64,000 nt of DNA from Paramecium tetraurelia. Lineage: Eukaryota > Ciliophora > Oligohymenophorea > Peniculida > Parameciidae. Made by a program: the position numbers and the translations under genes. The notes under the pieces were generated by a model. It was given only the letters and a program-made list of their open reading frames with translations, was not told the origin of the DNA and made no database searches. Positions 36,882-48,183 of the stretch are shown here, piece by piece. The DNA is taken from the NCBI RefSeq assembly GCF_000165425.1, contig NW_001799026.1, positions 124,001 to 188,000 on the forward strand. Reading direction: 5' to 3'. Every line of letters starts with the position of its first letter. The stretch's first letter is position 1.

Positions 36882-37365
36882 TCATTCAACTTGATCTTCA
36901 GATGAATCTGATATCATATCGAAGAATGACTCTTGTTTAGTGTTTTTGTTCTTTTATTTTTAAATCATCTGTTGTTTGGCCTTCATTTGTTGAATCTATT
37001 TTCTGGCAGTTTGATTGAGATGAACAAAATCATTATCTGACATCTTCTTCACTTTATATAATCTATCGACCATCCCTTTGAATTCATCTCTGTTTAACAC
37101 TCTTTGTTTCTTTATTGTTGGGTATAGCATCACTTGTCCATCCAATCCCTTCTTTTCACATAAGCCAAGCATTTGCAGTTTCTTTTTTAGAAAATCTTCT
37201 TCAGTTTATGATTGCCACTAAATACTGAACATTCATTACATCATCCATCTTATCATAGCATTTCTTTATTAATTCTTCGTCCTTCTCAATCATATCAATG
37301 ACATCAGCCTTATAATTCTCATTTTAGAAATGATTCCGAATTTCTCTTTATAATAATTTATCCAT
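36882..37365 (-). CDS. Small helical hypothetical protein
   Basis: 153 residues with one 22-nt intron (37218-37239). It is Lys/Gln/Glu-rich and helical: QREIRNHFQNENYKADVIDM, EEDFLKKKLQMLGLCEKKGL, then YPTIKKQRVLNRDEFKGMVD and a basic ARKQIQQMKAKQQ, ending acidic (ISDSSEDQVE). The intron join is forced by the two frames. It starts 24 bp after the end of the B-box gene on the same strand. No family recognised. Confidence 0.65.
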
Positions 37366-37389
37366 AATAATAAAATATTATATTAATAT

Positions 37390-38543
37390 TCAAAACCTAT
37401 GATAAGGTGGTATAAAATGAGTTTAAGGGAAATATTGCGGATGAATAGGCAATGGTGGATGTCCTGGATGCAACGGAAGAGATTGATGAAAATGTTAAGG
37501 ACTTCTATGAGCCTTCACTGGAGTAGGTGGCTTTGGATATTAGTGTTAACTGGTTTCAAATTGTGTTTTCTTCTCTGGAATTGTGACTCTCAAGGGTTCC
37601 TTTATTCTACTTCCTTAAAGTGACTTTATTTTAGTGCTTTCAGTCACATTTGTAGTTGGTAACTGATGTATTCCGATGAAATCAGGAATGGAAGTATGCT
37701 AGACTCGTATAATGGATTGTAAAAATAAACTTAATTCCGATCTATATTATTGTTATCTGATTATACGCTCTATGTTAATCGATGTGCACTTCACTACTCA
37801 CAGTTGGGAATGCATTGATATATTCTCCTATCTTCTTATAATAAACTTGATTGTCCTCTTGGAATGTTGTTGTGAAATAAGGAATCAAGGCTGTGAGACA
37901 ATCGCTCGATTAAAAGGTGACCAACATCTGCTTCATTGAACTCCATCTCTCTTCGATCATTTATAATAAATTTCTAGCGTCTCTTTCCTAATTGTTCACA
38001 TTCTTTTTCTATTTATGCTCAACCTCGTTCTCAAGACCACTGAAGAATTGTTCTACCACATCGGTTATACGTTTCTTTATTTCTCGAATTCTCTTTATTG
38101 TTTTCTCAGCATGAACCTCAAATGTATTCACATGCTTCTTGATATCGTAATACGAGTTGGTGAATTTCTTCACTAAAATAATGATTATCATTTCATTCTT
38201 ACATTCATTATTGACATGATCACTAGCTTAATTCAATAACACCTCTAAAGATTCAAAAACTGGATAGGTGCCTTCGTTCACATGCTCTTTAGAATGTAAA
38301 TGAATGCACAATGGACACAAAGGTATAACACATTAAGGAGCCCTGCACATATTGGATATGTAATATCCTTTGTGATAGTAGCACTCCACCTGTTAAATTT
38401 ATAATCTCAATCATTACTTATGGGAGATTATTTGAATCAAAGAAAACACTTCTACCAATATTGTCATTTAATTTCTCTGGTTATTGATAAGTACCTTAAT
38501 CCTATTCATTGTACTCATCCTCGACATTCTCCACAATATTCAT
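37390..38543 (-). CDS. B-box zinc-finger coiled-coil protein
   Basis: 356 residues; introns 38390-38417 (28), 38173-38202 (30) and 37742-37766 (25 nt). Near residue 44 a Cys/His cluster, CYYHKGYYISNMCRAPQCV followed by CPLCIHLHSKEHVNEG, fits a B-box-type zinc finger. A coiled-coil follows (EKTIKRIREIKKRITDVVEQF). The C-terminal 90 residues are Pro/His/Gln-rich (HPGHPPLPIHPQYFPQ). No RING lies upstream, so it is not a full tripartite E3 as drawn; a binding or scaffold function is likely. On the opposite strand open frames at 37399-37939 are shadows. Confidence 0.75.
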
Positions 38544-39224
38544 TAAATTCGTTATTAAAATTAACGTATAAATACAAATTTTAAATCACATAAAATGCTT
38601 TTGCCATATACTTAAAATACATCATATTCCACTTCTATTCAATTTATATACCAACTATATTTAATCAATCAAGCAGTCTTTTTACTTATGAGTCAATTAT
38701 TCTTAAGAGGTCTGTCCTGTTATTAGATTATAACCCAAATCATATTTAAACATACGTATTAGTAAACTGAAAAGTAGATTTGATCTAGATCTAATATGTC
38801 AGAATTTACAATTTATATCAATTTCATAATTAAAAATTAACATATATTTACATCATACAAATACAAAAATTGTTGATTTCAAATGTATCTCAATATCTGT
38901 TCTATAAAATTATACATCATTCTTATAGAATTAGAATTAATGAGAAAGGAGTGATTAGAAAATTTGGAATAATAATTGGCTATCAGTTTATAAGATTATT
39001 TATATTCTGATTATTTGGTTTGGGTCATGAATTCATATCTTAAATCAATGATATATTTACTTTTTAATTGAATAAATAAAGCTTATGCTTTAAACTTTTG
39101 ACATCATAAAATTAATTTATTTATTAAAGTATTTGAAATTTAGTTCACTCGAAGGTAAATGTGTTATGGATATGATTGTAAAAGAATTTATAGTTAATAC
39201 AATACATTAATAATCAGAAATAAA
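38544..39224. other. AT-rich intergenic region
   Basis: About 680 bp with no readable gene. It precedes a probable plus-strand gene starting at 39225 and follows the start of the minus-strand B-box gene, so it contains at least one promoter. Confidence 0.45.
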
Positions 39225-39777
39225 ATGGAGGACTAATTAGAACATAACAATAATATTAATTGTTGTTCATTTACAGTTTACGTATAAAGACTATAATATA
39301 AAATATTGAATATATATAAAGCTAAGATGTACTATAAAGAATTTAATAACTTTAATGGATTCAATCAAAAATATCAATCATTTAAATTAGAAATGATTGG
39401 CCTGTTAATTTGAACCTTAAAATTTCAGGAATGGTTCTATTCACTTTAGAATATCATTTGAAGGAATGTATAAGCATGAATTTTTCTATATTGTACTGAT
39501 GGTATAAATCACATGTATTAGATATAATAAAACTGTTCTATTGAGAAAATGTTCAAATAGAATAAAGAACTTTTTGAATGATATCACTTTAGATAACTTG
39601 TTAGCATTCGTACTTTCTCTATAATTTTGGAGATAATAAATATTTAAATTAATTTTTTAAACCTTTATACTAGCTCTAATTGAGCAAGATATTAATTTTT
39701 TGTATAAAAATTAATATCTTGATTTCATTATTTAATTATTAAAATAAATTTTGTTAGATAATGTCACACTAAGTTGA
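39225..39777 (+). CDS. Probable hypothetical protein, 3' end uncertain
   Basis: ATG 39225 opens MEDQLEHNNNINCC; a 25-nt intron (39404-39428, gttaat...ttcag) joins it to a frame reading NGSIHFRISFEGMYKHEFFY and continuing to TGA 39775-39777, 175 residues in all. The splice is supported by the restored frame. The 3' end is doubtful because it overlaps the start of the next gene (39761) by 17 bases and contains a perfect inverted repeat; a further intron is possible. No family recognised. Confidence 0.4.
39685..39721. repeat. Perfect 16-bp inverted repeat (hairpin)
   Basis: Left arm 39685-39700 (caagatattaattttt) and right arm 39706-39721 (aaaaattaatatcttg) are exact reverse complements with a 5-base loop tgtat. 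It lies 40 bp upstream of ATG 39761. It could fold in DNA or RNA. Confidence 0.9.
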
Positions 39778-40603
39778 TTAAAATGATGAGTCTGGGAGCA
39801 ATTTTAGTAACGTTTATCCAAATGATCGCTTTAATTATGAGAATGAATGTTTTAATTATCTACTTTCTTCATTAAATAATCTAAATGAAGAAGGTCTTTT
39901 GAAATAAGAGAATGAAATTAAAAAAAATACCCAATTTTCTGGCAATAAACTCTTTATCAATAACAGAATAGAGGGTCTTTTGGATGAATACAAGATTACT
40001 GAGGAATCGATGGAATGCAATGACGGTGATAATGAAAGAAATGAGGAAATAGAATGCTCAAATAATTTACGTAATCATTCTGGAGGTGATAAGTAAAAGG
40101 CGTAACAACAGCCTTTGTAAACGACAGAAAGGATTGCAACAAATAGATAAAGATACACAAAAAAAGATATTCAAAGCTATTAATTAGGAACTGCAAGTCC
40201 TATCAAGAAACAAAACAAATAGCAAAATCAAGAAACTAGAAACCTACCTAAATATTTTGGTAGACACATTATAAAGAGAGTTAGAAGGAAATTAGAGGAT
40301 GAGTAAAATAGTTAAATTAAATCTGAAATTAGCAACAAATTAGATAGATTAGAAATGAAGCAGAGGTAAGAAGGTAAATAAAAAATAAAAAAAATTGAAT
40401 TCAATCTTAAGTTATTAAGAGACATTTTAGATGAGTCCTATTTTAGAGAACAGGCAATCGAATATTTAACCAGCTTCGACTTTTTGGATGACTTGCTGCA
40501 ATCAGATAAATAGCAAGACATCAGGCCACAAATCAAATACGTTAATAGAATGTATGAAGGATGTTATGACAGAAAAAAGTTATTAAGATGGAAAGATTCT
40601 TGA
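39761..40603 (+). CDS. Hypothetical protein with charged C-terminal helices
   Basis: 280 residues, no intron. The N-terminal half is acidic and Asn-rich (ESMECNDGDNERNEEIECSN); the C-terminal half is charged and helical with RHIIKRVRRKLEDEQ, then LKLLRDILDESYFREQAIEYL and YVNRMYEGCYDRKKLLRWKD. The frame is TGA-free for 843 bases. No family recognised; a coiled, nucleic-acid- or protein-binding role would be a guess. Confidence 0.65.
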
Positions 40604-40875
40604 TAATTCCATAAAAATTTAAGAAACAATATATTATATATAATTCTGATTATTTTGTATTGATTCTGAGAATTCTATCATTATAGATCTAAATTATAAT
40701 TAACTTAGATTTGGGTCATTAGAATCATCTTACCAAAAATTATGATTCATCTGGAAGATATATAGAATTGATTCTTATATATATTAAGGATGCAACTTTT
40801 AGTCTGAATGAATAAGATTATATTTCATTTATTGAGAATAACTACTAACAATTATTAATTAGAAATATTAACAAT

Positions 40876-42859
40876 TCATTATGTATTTAATAGAGTTTGA
40901 TAATGCTCTATCTTTTCAGCCCAAGCCTTTTTATTTTCTGTGATTTACTCAATGAACTCAGATAATTGTGGCAGTATTTGTGAAAGAGTATTATAATAAG
41001 GGAGAACCTATTACTATTTTTTGTGTTTTTACCATAAAGTCAATAAATCCTATTTAGCTTTTGGCAACATTCGTTGTCCTTCTGTCACAAAGCATTGTAA
41101 CTGGAAGTCCTAACTCCTTCTCTCTGTCTCCTTGGTGCCAGAATTCCCCTAAAACTCTAAAGGTCCATTACTCATAGTTTTTCATGGGTTTGAAAGGATT
41201 ACTGATATCTGCAGCATGTAATAAAGTATCAAAACAAATCCCTTTATCTTTAGATCCAGGGTCAAAATCATTTGAAGCCAATCTTGCCTTCAATTTATTA
41301 TAATCTAAAATAATTGAATGGAATACCTTTTCCATGCATGGCATTGTCAGTACTTAGAATCATGTTAATTGATTTTTCTCTAAAGTATTTAAAATCTTAT
41401 AGTGTGAAATGAACCAACAAATCAGTCTCTCTAATGTATCTGAACAAGGTAGCTGCATGATGTTATTCAAGGGGAGACTTATCATTATAAGTCATAGCCA
41501 AATCATGTCTAGTGTTGGATAGGAAAATGTTATTTAAGCCTGGATGGTCAGCATCATGAGCTGCAGCAGACATTAAGAGAATAGAGTAGTCTATTTTAGT
41601 CAGTTTTCCTATTTCCTTGAAGTTGCATTTTTAAATGAAGAAATAGACAGTATGAGTGACATCAAAGGCATGAATTACGTTATGGTATAAGTTATCTTTG
41701 TGATAACTTAATGCAATTTTGTCTACACATTTCTTAAAAGATTCTGGAGAGATCCTCAAGTTACTGAACAATGACTCTTGTTGGAAGTAGTAACACATCA
41801 AATGGGTCAGTATGGAACTATCATATTTTTAAAAGAGAGAAAAGTAATCATAATCTAGATTCAAGATGTTTTAATCGAAATCCAGCTTTAATTATTCTGG
41901 CAGATGAGATTCATCAGGAAACTATGTATCAGATGACATTGAACGCTTCAAATCTTGAGAAATATGTTGTTGCTATTATTGTTGATAGAGCCATCCCAAA
42001 GCTTCACTCTTTTTACCCTCTATTATGGGTTCATAGACAGTGTTGTTGGATATGTGAGTGATGCCCCAATTCAATTGTTTTATAATGTCTGGATCCTCGA
42101 ATTGATCAGCAAGATCCCTCATTATTTCTATTACTTTTTCGACTGGGGAACGAACTACGTATCTTGTGCCGGCATTATTTATCTTTTTGACTTGATTGTA
42201 CTGTTCGAAAATAATATTAAAGAAATTTACTTTGCGAAAGACTAAAAATAGCCTTAAAAATCTGAAGATTCCTCTTAAAACTTTGCTTATCGTAGTAAAT
42301 GCATCACCTTCTAAATTGAGATCGAGAATGATCAAAACGATTGAAGCAATTATAATGAGAGCATCGAAGACTGACCACAAATCGGAAAAGTATGTCTAGT
42401 GTATATGAATATGGTATACTATGGGTCCAACATCGATACATCTGATTGAAATTTCTAAAACAAATAGAATGAGAATGACTAATTCAATTATTTTAGTTAT
42501 AAAGAGAGTCTTTTCTATGTCGGGATCTTCTTTAGCATCGTTAGCTATACAAATTATTACTAAGTAAGTTACATGTAAATGAGAAGTTAATGAACACCAG
42601 TAACGTAAAGAGGACAACTAGAATGATGACAACCTTATCTATCAGTGGAATTCCAACCAGCTTTTGATCAGTGATTCTGCAATTATTTTGTAAAAATTTA
42701 CTCATCCACAACTACACGATCAACCCCATCTATATTGTAAGAAGACCTACGATCTCCCAGAATGTTAGAAATTTCCTTTGAACCTCGTGGAACTACTTTG
42801 GCCCCCATTTGACCTGCATTCCTTTTGGAATCCTCATTCAATTGCTATTCTTCTGCCAT
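40876..42859 (-). CDS. Voltage-sensor-like domain fused to cyclic nucleotide phosphodiesterase
   Basis: 619 residues; introns 42677-42701 (25), 42545-42572 (28), 42396-42419 (24), 41305-41326 (22) and 41008-41032 (25 nt). Residues about 60-230 form four helices: S1 KVVIILVVLFTLLVFI, S2 LVILILFVLEISIR, S3 LWSVFDALIIIASIV, S4 LRGIFRFLRLFLVFRK. The S2 Glu...Arg, S3 FD and Arg-rich S4 are voltage-sensor hallmarks; no pore helices follow. The C-terminal half is a class I phosphodiesterase: HNVIHAFDV, HDADHPG and LLHAADISNP supply the metal ligands, with GEFWHQGDRE and GFIDFMVLPYY later. It would hydrolyse cAMP or cGMP at a membrane, possibly under voltage control (inference). Confidence 0.88.
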
Positions 42860-43053
42860 ATAAGTTTATTTTATTAATTAAATTTTCAATCCTTGAATCT
42901 TTGTATGTAACTGCAAGAATTACTCATTACTCACTGAGGGTAGAAAGAGAATTCAGGACAAAAACTAAACTTTTAGGTTTTCGGTTTTTTTTCAATAATA
43001 ATAGTAGAGCTTCAACCTTAAAAATTCTATAATGTTTTTAATAGATTATATTT

Positions 43054-44051
43054 TCAATCAAATCGAGGACCATCTTCAATTTAGCCATCCAAAACTATTG
43101 TAAACAGTATATCTTACTCATATCCTCAATTTTTCTTTCAATGTTGATGTCCTATCCGAACTGGATTTAGAAGGGAAGATTGACAAGCTATTGAAATGGT
43201 ATCTGAGCTATCATTTGGTTCAAAGGAGGTGGATAAGGAAAAATGATGTGTTGTGGGAAGTAGGGAGGTGGTTGCGGTCTATAAGGGTTGAACTATTATT
43301 CTTAAACAGGTTGCGTTTTAATTCTTTTGGTTAGTGATGGTTCAGCAGGTTTCCTCCCTCTTTTTTTTGGTTCGGCTTGTTGACCTGGGTTCTTTGGTTT
43401 GGGTCCTCTCTTTTTAGGAATTGCTGATGTAACTACATCAAAACAGGTGTCGTTTTGAAATTTGTTCTCATCCTTGCTTTTATAATCTTCACTTACTATT
43501 TTTAATATCACATGAACAAATTCATGTCTGTTAAAACAATTGATGTGATCTGCTGATTTGATATGCTAAATTATTAGATTTCTAAATGTACATCCAAATA
43601 ATCATCATAAGGTTTACGGCAAACTCCGCAATATCTGTGTTTTCTTCCTGGCTTAGGAATTTACTATCTATATAATGGAGTATTACTAATTTGGTTTTTT
43701 TTGTTGTGTATTCCTAAACCTTTTTTTAGTGATCCTCCTTATATTTCTACATGCTCTTTATATAGTCATTCTAATTAAAGTATTCATTTAAATTATACTC
43801 GATCCACTTCCAAAATGAACCCTGGTAAGCATTGCTATTCATCCTAGTTGAAAACAGGGACAATATTTTCATAACAAGATAACTACACTATTTAGATCTC
43901 ATACAGCATCATTGTATAAAGGGCAAAAATCAATGTTGGTAACATTTTTGAGCCAACATTTGGTACTCTTGGGTTGGAGATTGAATTGATGTTCAGGGCA
44001 TTTAGGTTGACACTTGCGTTTGCCTGAACTTTATAATTTTTCTCCGGCCAT
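43054..44051 (-). CDS. DBF4-type zinc-finger protein with AT-hook-like motifs
   Basis: 291 residues; introns 43883-43904 (22), 43771-43798 (28), 43664-43686 (23), 43566-43591 (26) and 43095-43117 (23 nt). Spliced, the centre reads GRKHRYCGVCRKPYDDYLDH then IKSADH, i.e. the C-x2-C...H-x(5)-H layout of DBF4-type zinc fingers, which bind the Cdc7 kinase in replication-origin activation. After it come PKKRGPKPKNP and PKKRGRKPAEP, AT-hook-like minor-groove motifs, and a Pro/Tyr/Gln-rich tail. The N-terminus is basic and Cys-containing. The finger is split by an intron and visible only after splicing. DBF4 identity is inference. Confidence 0.72.
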
Positions 44052-44214
44052 TTAAATTAATTATATATTTGATATTCAATTATTTCCCCCTTCCCTTGTA
44101 GACATTGGGACACTCCGCAAGAATCATTTGGAAGCTTTTAAATTTTGGAGTATCCACATGTTGAAAACAAACACTTTTCCTTATTAAAAATACAAAAATA
44201 ATTATTATTTAATT

Positions 44215-46476
44215 ATGCAATATATCGATTAAGGAAGTGCTCTTTCTAATAAAAATGTCCCAGGCAGAAGACTTCAAAAGAAGAACTCCCTCTTCTATCA
44301 AGTAACACCATTGTAAATAGAATAGCAAGCCGTGTTAGAAAATGAAGAGTTTACACAACGCTACCAAAAGAATGCCGATGAATTGCAAGTATTCAAGGAT
44401 GACCCTTACCTTGAACCCCACAAATAGCACTTCTCAGTAAGGAACGCGAAATTCTTCGAACTACTTGAATAGATTGTCAAAGTGGAGTCATCTCTGAAAG
44501 ATTTTGCCAAGGGGTAACTGGATCTATAAATATTAGATACGAAAAATATGGGTTTTAGGTCTCAGACACTGGAATTACATATAAAGAATGGGCTCCTGGG
44601 GCGAAAGAAGTTTATTTGACTGGTGATTTCAATAATTGGGATAAAATGCAATATTCTCTAACTTCAGATTCTTTTGGAAATTGGGAAATATTTTTACCCA
44701 GAAATGAAGACGGCTCCTATTTGATACCACACGGTTCACGAGTCAAGACATACATAAAGGATGCCAATAATCAATACTAATTCAAAATTCCAGCATGGAT
44801 TCGAACTACTTGGTAGAATCAAGACAATAAAGTATTTAATCAATAATAATATATTTAAGTTATATGACGGAGTATTTTATAATCCCGAAAACAAATACGA
44901 GTTTAAGTCCAACAGACCACCAAAGCCTAGATGTCTTAAAATATATGAGGTACATATCGGAATGGCTGGTATTGATCCAAGAGTACACACCTTCAAAGAA
45001 TTCACCCAAACAGTTCTCCCAAGAGTAGTCAAACTGGGATACAATGTCATCTAAATAATGGCAATACAAGAACATGCCTATTATGGAAGCTTTGGATACC
45101 ATGTTACCAACTTCTTTGCTGTCAGCAGCAGATTTGGCAGTCCAGATGACTTAAAAGAGTTGATTGATACAGCACATTCCCATGGAATTACTGTGTTGAT
45201 GGACTTAGTTCATAGTCATGCATCCAGTAATGTTTTAGATGGCATTAATCAATGGGATGGCACCGATTATCAATATTTCCATGCTGGTGGTAAGGGGAAA
45301 CATGATTTGTGGGATTCTAAACTATTTGATTATTCTAAATGGGAAGTGATAAGATTTCTATTATCCAATTTGTCCTGGTGGATTAACGAATATTAATTTG
45401 ATGGCTTTAGATTTGATGGTGTTACATCGATGTTATATGTTCATCATGGAAATGGCTATGGTTTCACAGGAGGATATCATGAATACTTTAATGAATTAGC
45501 TGATATCGATTCATTAGTGTATTTGATGTTGGCAAATGATCTCATACATGAAATTCATCCTAATGCAATTACAATAGCTGAAGATGTGTCTGGTTATCCA
45601 ACATTGTGCCGTAATATTAAAGAAGGTGGAATTGGATTTGATTACAGAATGGCTATGGCTGTTCCTGATAAATGGATTAAATTACTTAAGGAATTTAAAG
45701 ATGATGATTGGGATATGGGAGATATCGCTCATACTCTTACCAATAGACGTTATTTAGAAAAATGTATATGTTATGCTGAATCTCATGACTAAGCCTTGGT
45801 GGGAGACAAAACTCTCTCCATGTGGCTCTTTGACAAGGAAATTTATAGTGAAATGAGTACTCTTTAGCCAGAAACTTTAGTCACTTTTAGAGGCATGGCT
45901 TTACATAAGATGTTGAGATTGATTACATTTGCATTAGGTGGAGAAGGATACTTAAATTTCATGGGTAATGAATTTGGACATCCTGAATGGATTGATTTTC
46001 CAAGAGAAGGTAATGGATGGAGTTATCATCACGCCAGAAGAAGATGGGATTTAGCTGACGATTAATTCTTAAGATATTCTAGACTCCTGTAATTTGATGC
46101 TGAAATGATCAACCTAGAGGATAAATATCCCTGGTTGCCTAATGGTGAATAATGGGTGACTGAAAAACACAATGAAAGCAAAGTTATTATATTTGAAAGA
46201 GGATCCTTACTCTTTGTATTTAATTTCCACCCTACTTAAGTATTTTGTTTTAATTAATATTAGTCATATGAACATTTTAAGGTGGGCACTAAATTTGAGT
46301 CAGATCACCAAATTGTTTTAGATACTGATGATGTTAGATTCGGAGGGCACTCGAGGGTATCACCGTCTTATGGTCAGAATTTCCCAATCTTAAAGGAAGA
46401 ATGGCAAGGCAGACCTAATCATATCCAAATATATTTACCAAATAGATGTGCTATCGTTTTTAAATCAATTGAGTGA
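44215..46476 (+). CDS. GBE1: 1,4-alpha-glucan (glycogen) branching enzyme
   Basis: 728 residues; introns 44514-44536 (23), 44832-44859 (28, ends AAG) and 46240-46263 (24 nt). Order: helical N-terminal segment, CBM48 module ([20 protein letters not shown]), then the GH13 barrel: [31 protein letters not shown] with the nucleophile Asp (45415-45417), TIAEDVSG with the acid/base Glu, YAESHDQA, and [20 protein letters not shown]. The C-terminal beta domain ends [11 protein letters not shown]. It makes alpha-1,6 branches in glycogen in the cytosol; all catalytic residues look intact. Start 44215 gives the longest frame with family-like N-terminus ([11 protein letters not shown]). Confidence 0.96.
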
Positions 46477-46524
46477 TTTTTTGTTTAAAAAAGACATGCA
46501 TATAACGATTAATTTAATTTTAAA

Positions 46525-48161
46525 ATGTATTCACTATAGAAATTAGTGCCAAATAGTAAATTACAAATTAAGCCTGGAGCATTCTCTCAACATCAAAAAT
46601 TAAATTAAAGTGTCGATGGTGTATTGCCTGTAAATTAATAATCCTTACAGCAACTGCAAACTCAGATACAAATTTTAACTAAAAAAGAACCTATGCGTTA
46701 ATAAAATAAGAAACAAGAGTTACTATAGATCTTAGAGAATGCCTAAGCAAACCAAAAACAAACTAAATCAATGTCACCTAAAAGAACACCTTAGAAGTAG
46801 AAGAGTAACAGAAAATTGAATTTCAATTAAATCACAGATCAGGACAATATATTTTTGAATTCCAGTAATGCCATGGCCAATATGATTATTGAGAACATCT
46901 TAAATAAGGATGAATATTATGAGAAAATCAAATTAGAGAACTAAGAACTCAAAGATTAATCTTCCAAATTGTAAGTCACTCTAGGAGATCTCAAAAGGAA
47001 AATTACAACTCTGGAACGTCAGAATAAAGAGATCAATACCAACTTAAGCAATGAACGTCAAACCTATCAAAACGAGCTAATAAAAATCAATGAAAAAATT
47101 CAATCCATGAAAACTATGCAACAGAACTTATAGATGGAATAGAAGAAAAATGAATTGCTCTCAAAACAATTACAAGATCAAATCACAATTAATAATGGCT
47201 TAAAATCTTTTATCTGTGAAAACTGTTTGTAAAGTATAGAGTTCTTAACCTTCTTCTAAAAGTCGGTGTAAACCTTTTAACCACATCTAAGCAATGCCTA
47301 TGAAATTTTGATTTCGTTATCCAAGTATTCAACATCCTTTATTTTGGAATTTATCTCCAAAACCTAAAATTTGAATTTACCTGCATTGAGAAATTGCCTC
47401 CTACCTGAAGAATTTGATGTCAATGGATTTTTTGAGACTTTAGAAGAATTAAAGATGAATGAATCACCAGAATTATCATTTCGAAATAAAAATAACAATC
47501 CTGTCAAATAGAGTAATCATGCAAATAGCAATATCAACCTACCAATGCCTGAACCACAAAAATAAAATAAAAACACTTCTTTGTAAGAATAGTTCAATTC
47601 ATTCCTTGAATCTAGTGAACCTTTCTCGGATTCACAACTAGGGAGTCCTTATTTCACTGATCTAGATACTGTCGATAAGCAACGACCTATTAGTAAGGAA
47701 AAGCAAAGAAATTAGATGCCTTTGTAAATGAATGCTGCTAAAAGAATAAAACCAGAAATTAACTAAGCTCCTCATTATTTTTAATCATTCAAATAAAATG
47801 ATAATGAACTAACAGTTTTCGATTCTCTAATGAAAGAGCCACCAACAAACAAAGATCGATGCTCATCAGTTCATAGTTTAAGATATTTAGATTAACAAAT
47901 TCAAAAGGAATAAGACAAATCAACAAAAAGAAACAAAGAAAATTAATAAAATAATTGTCAATTCGTGATGGCTAAGTATGATTATAAAGCTTAAAAAGTA
48001 TTTATTATTATAAATGAAATTAATAGGATATTGATTTGAGTTTCAAGAAGGGAGATTAAATTAAACTACTAAAAAAGACAACAAACGGATGGTGGTATGG
48101 TGAAGATAAGAATTAGGTCAAAGGATACTTTCCACATAATTTTGTTCAATTATTAGGATGA
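46525..48161 (+). CDS. Coiled-coil protein with C-terminal SH3 domain
   Basis: 535 residues with one 29-nt intron (47998-48026) inside the SH3 domain. A Lys/Gln-rich N-terminus, then a coiled-coil at about 110-220 (LERQNKEINTNLSNERQTYQ), then a Ser/Asn/Pro-rich linker. The final 60 residues are an SH3 domain: FVMAKYDYKAQK, DLSFKKGDQIKLL, NGWWYGED, GYFPHNFVQLLG, with the ALYDY-like, double-Trp and PxNFV features. SH3 domains bind Pro-rich peptides, often in actin or endocytic complexes. It begins 48 bp after the branching enzyme on the same strand. Confidence 0.85.
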
Positions 48162-48183
48162 TTGTAATTAAATAAATTAGTTT

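Noticed and set aside
37399-37939. Plus-strand open frames rich in Trp/Met
   Set aside because: They lie antisense to the last exons of the B-box gene, whose minus-strand frame splices cleanly.
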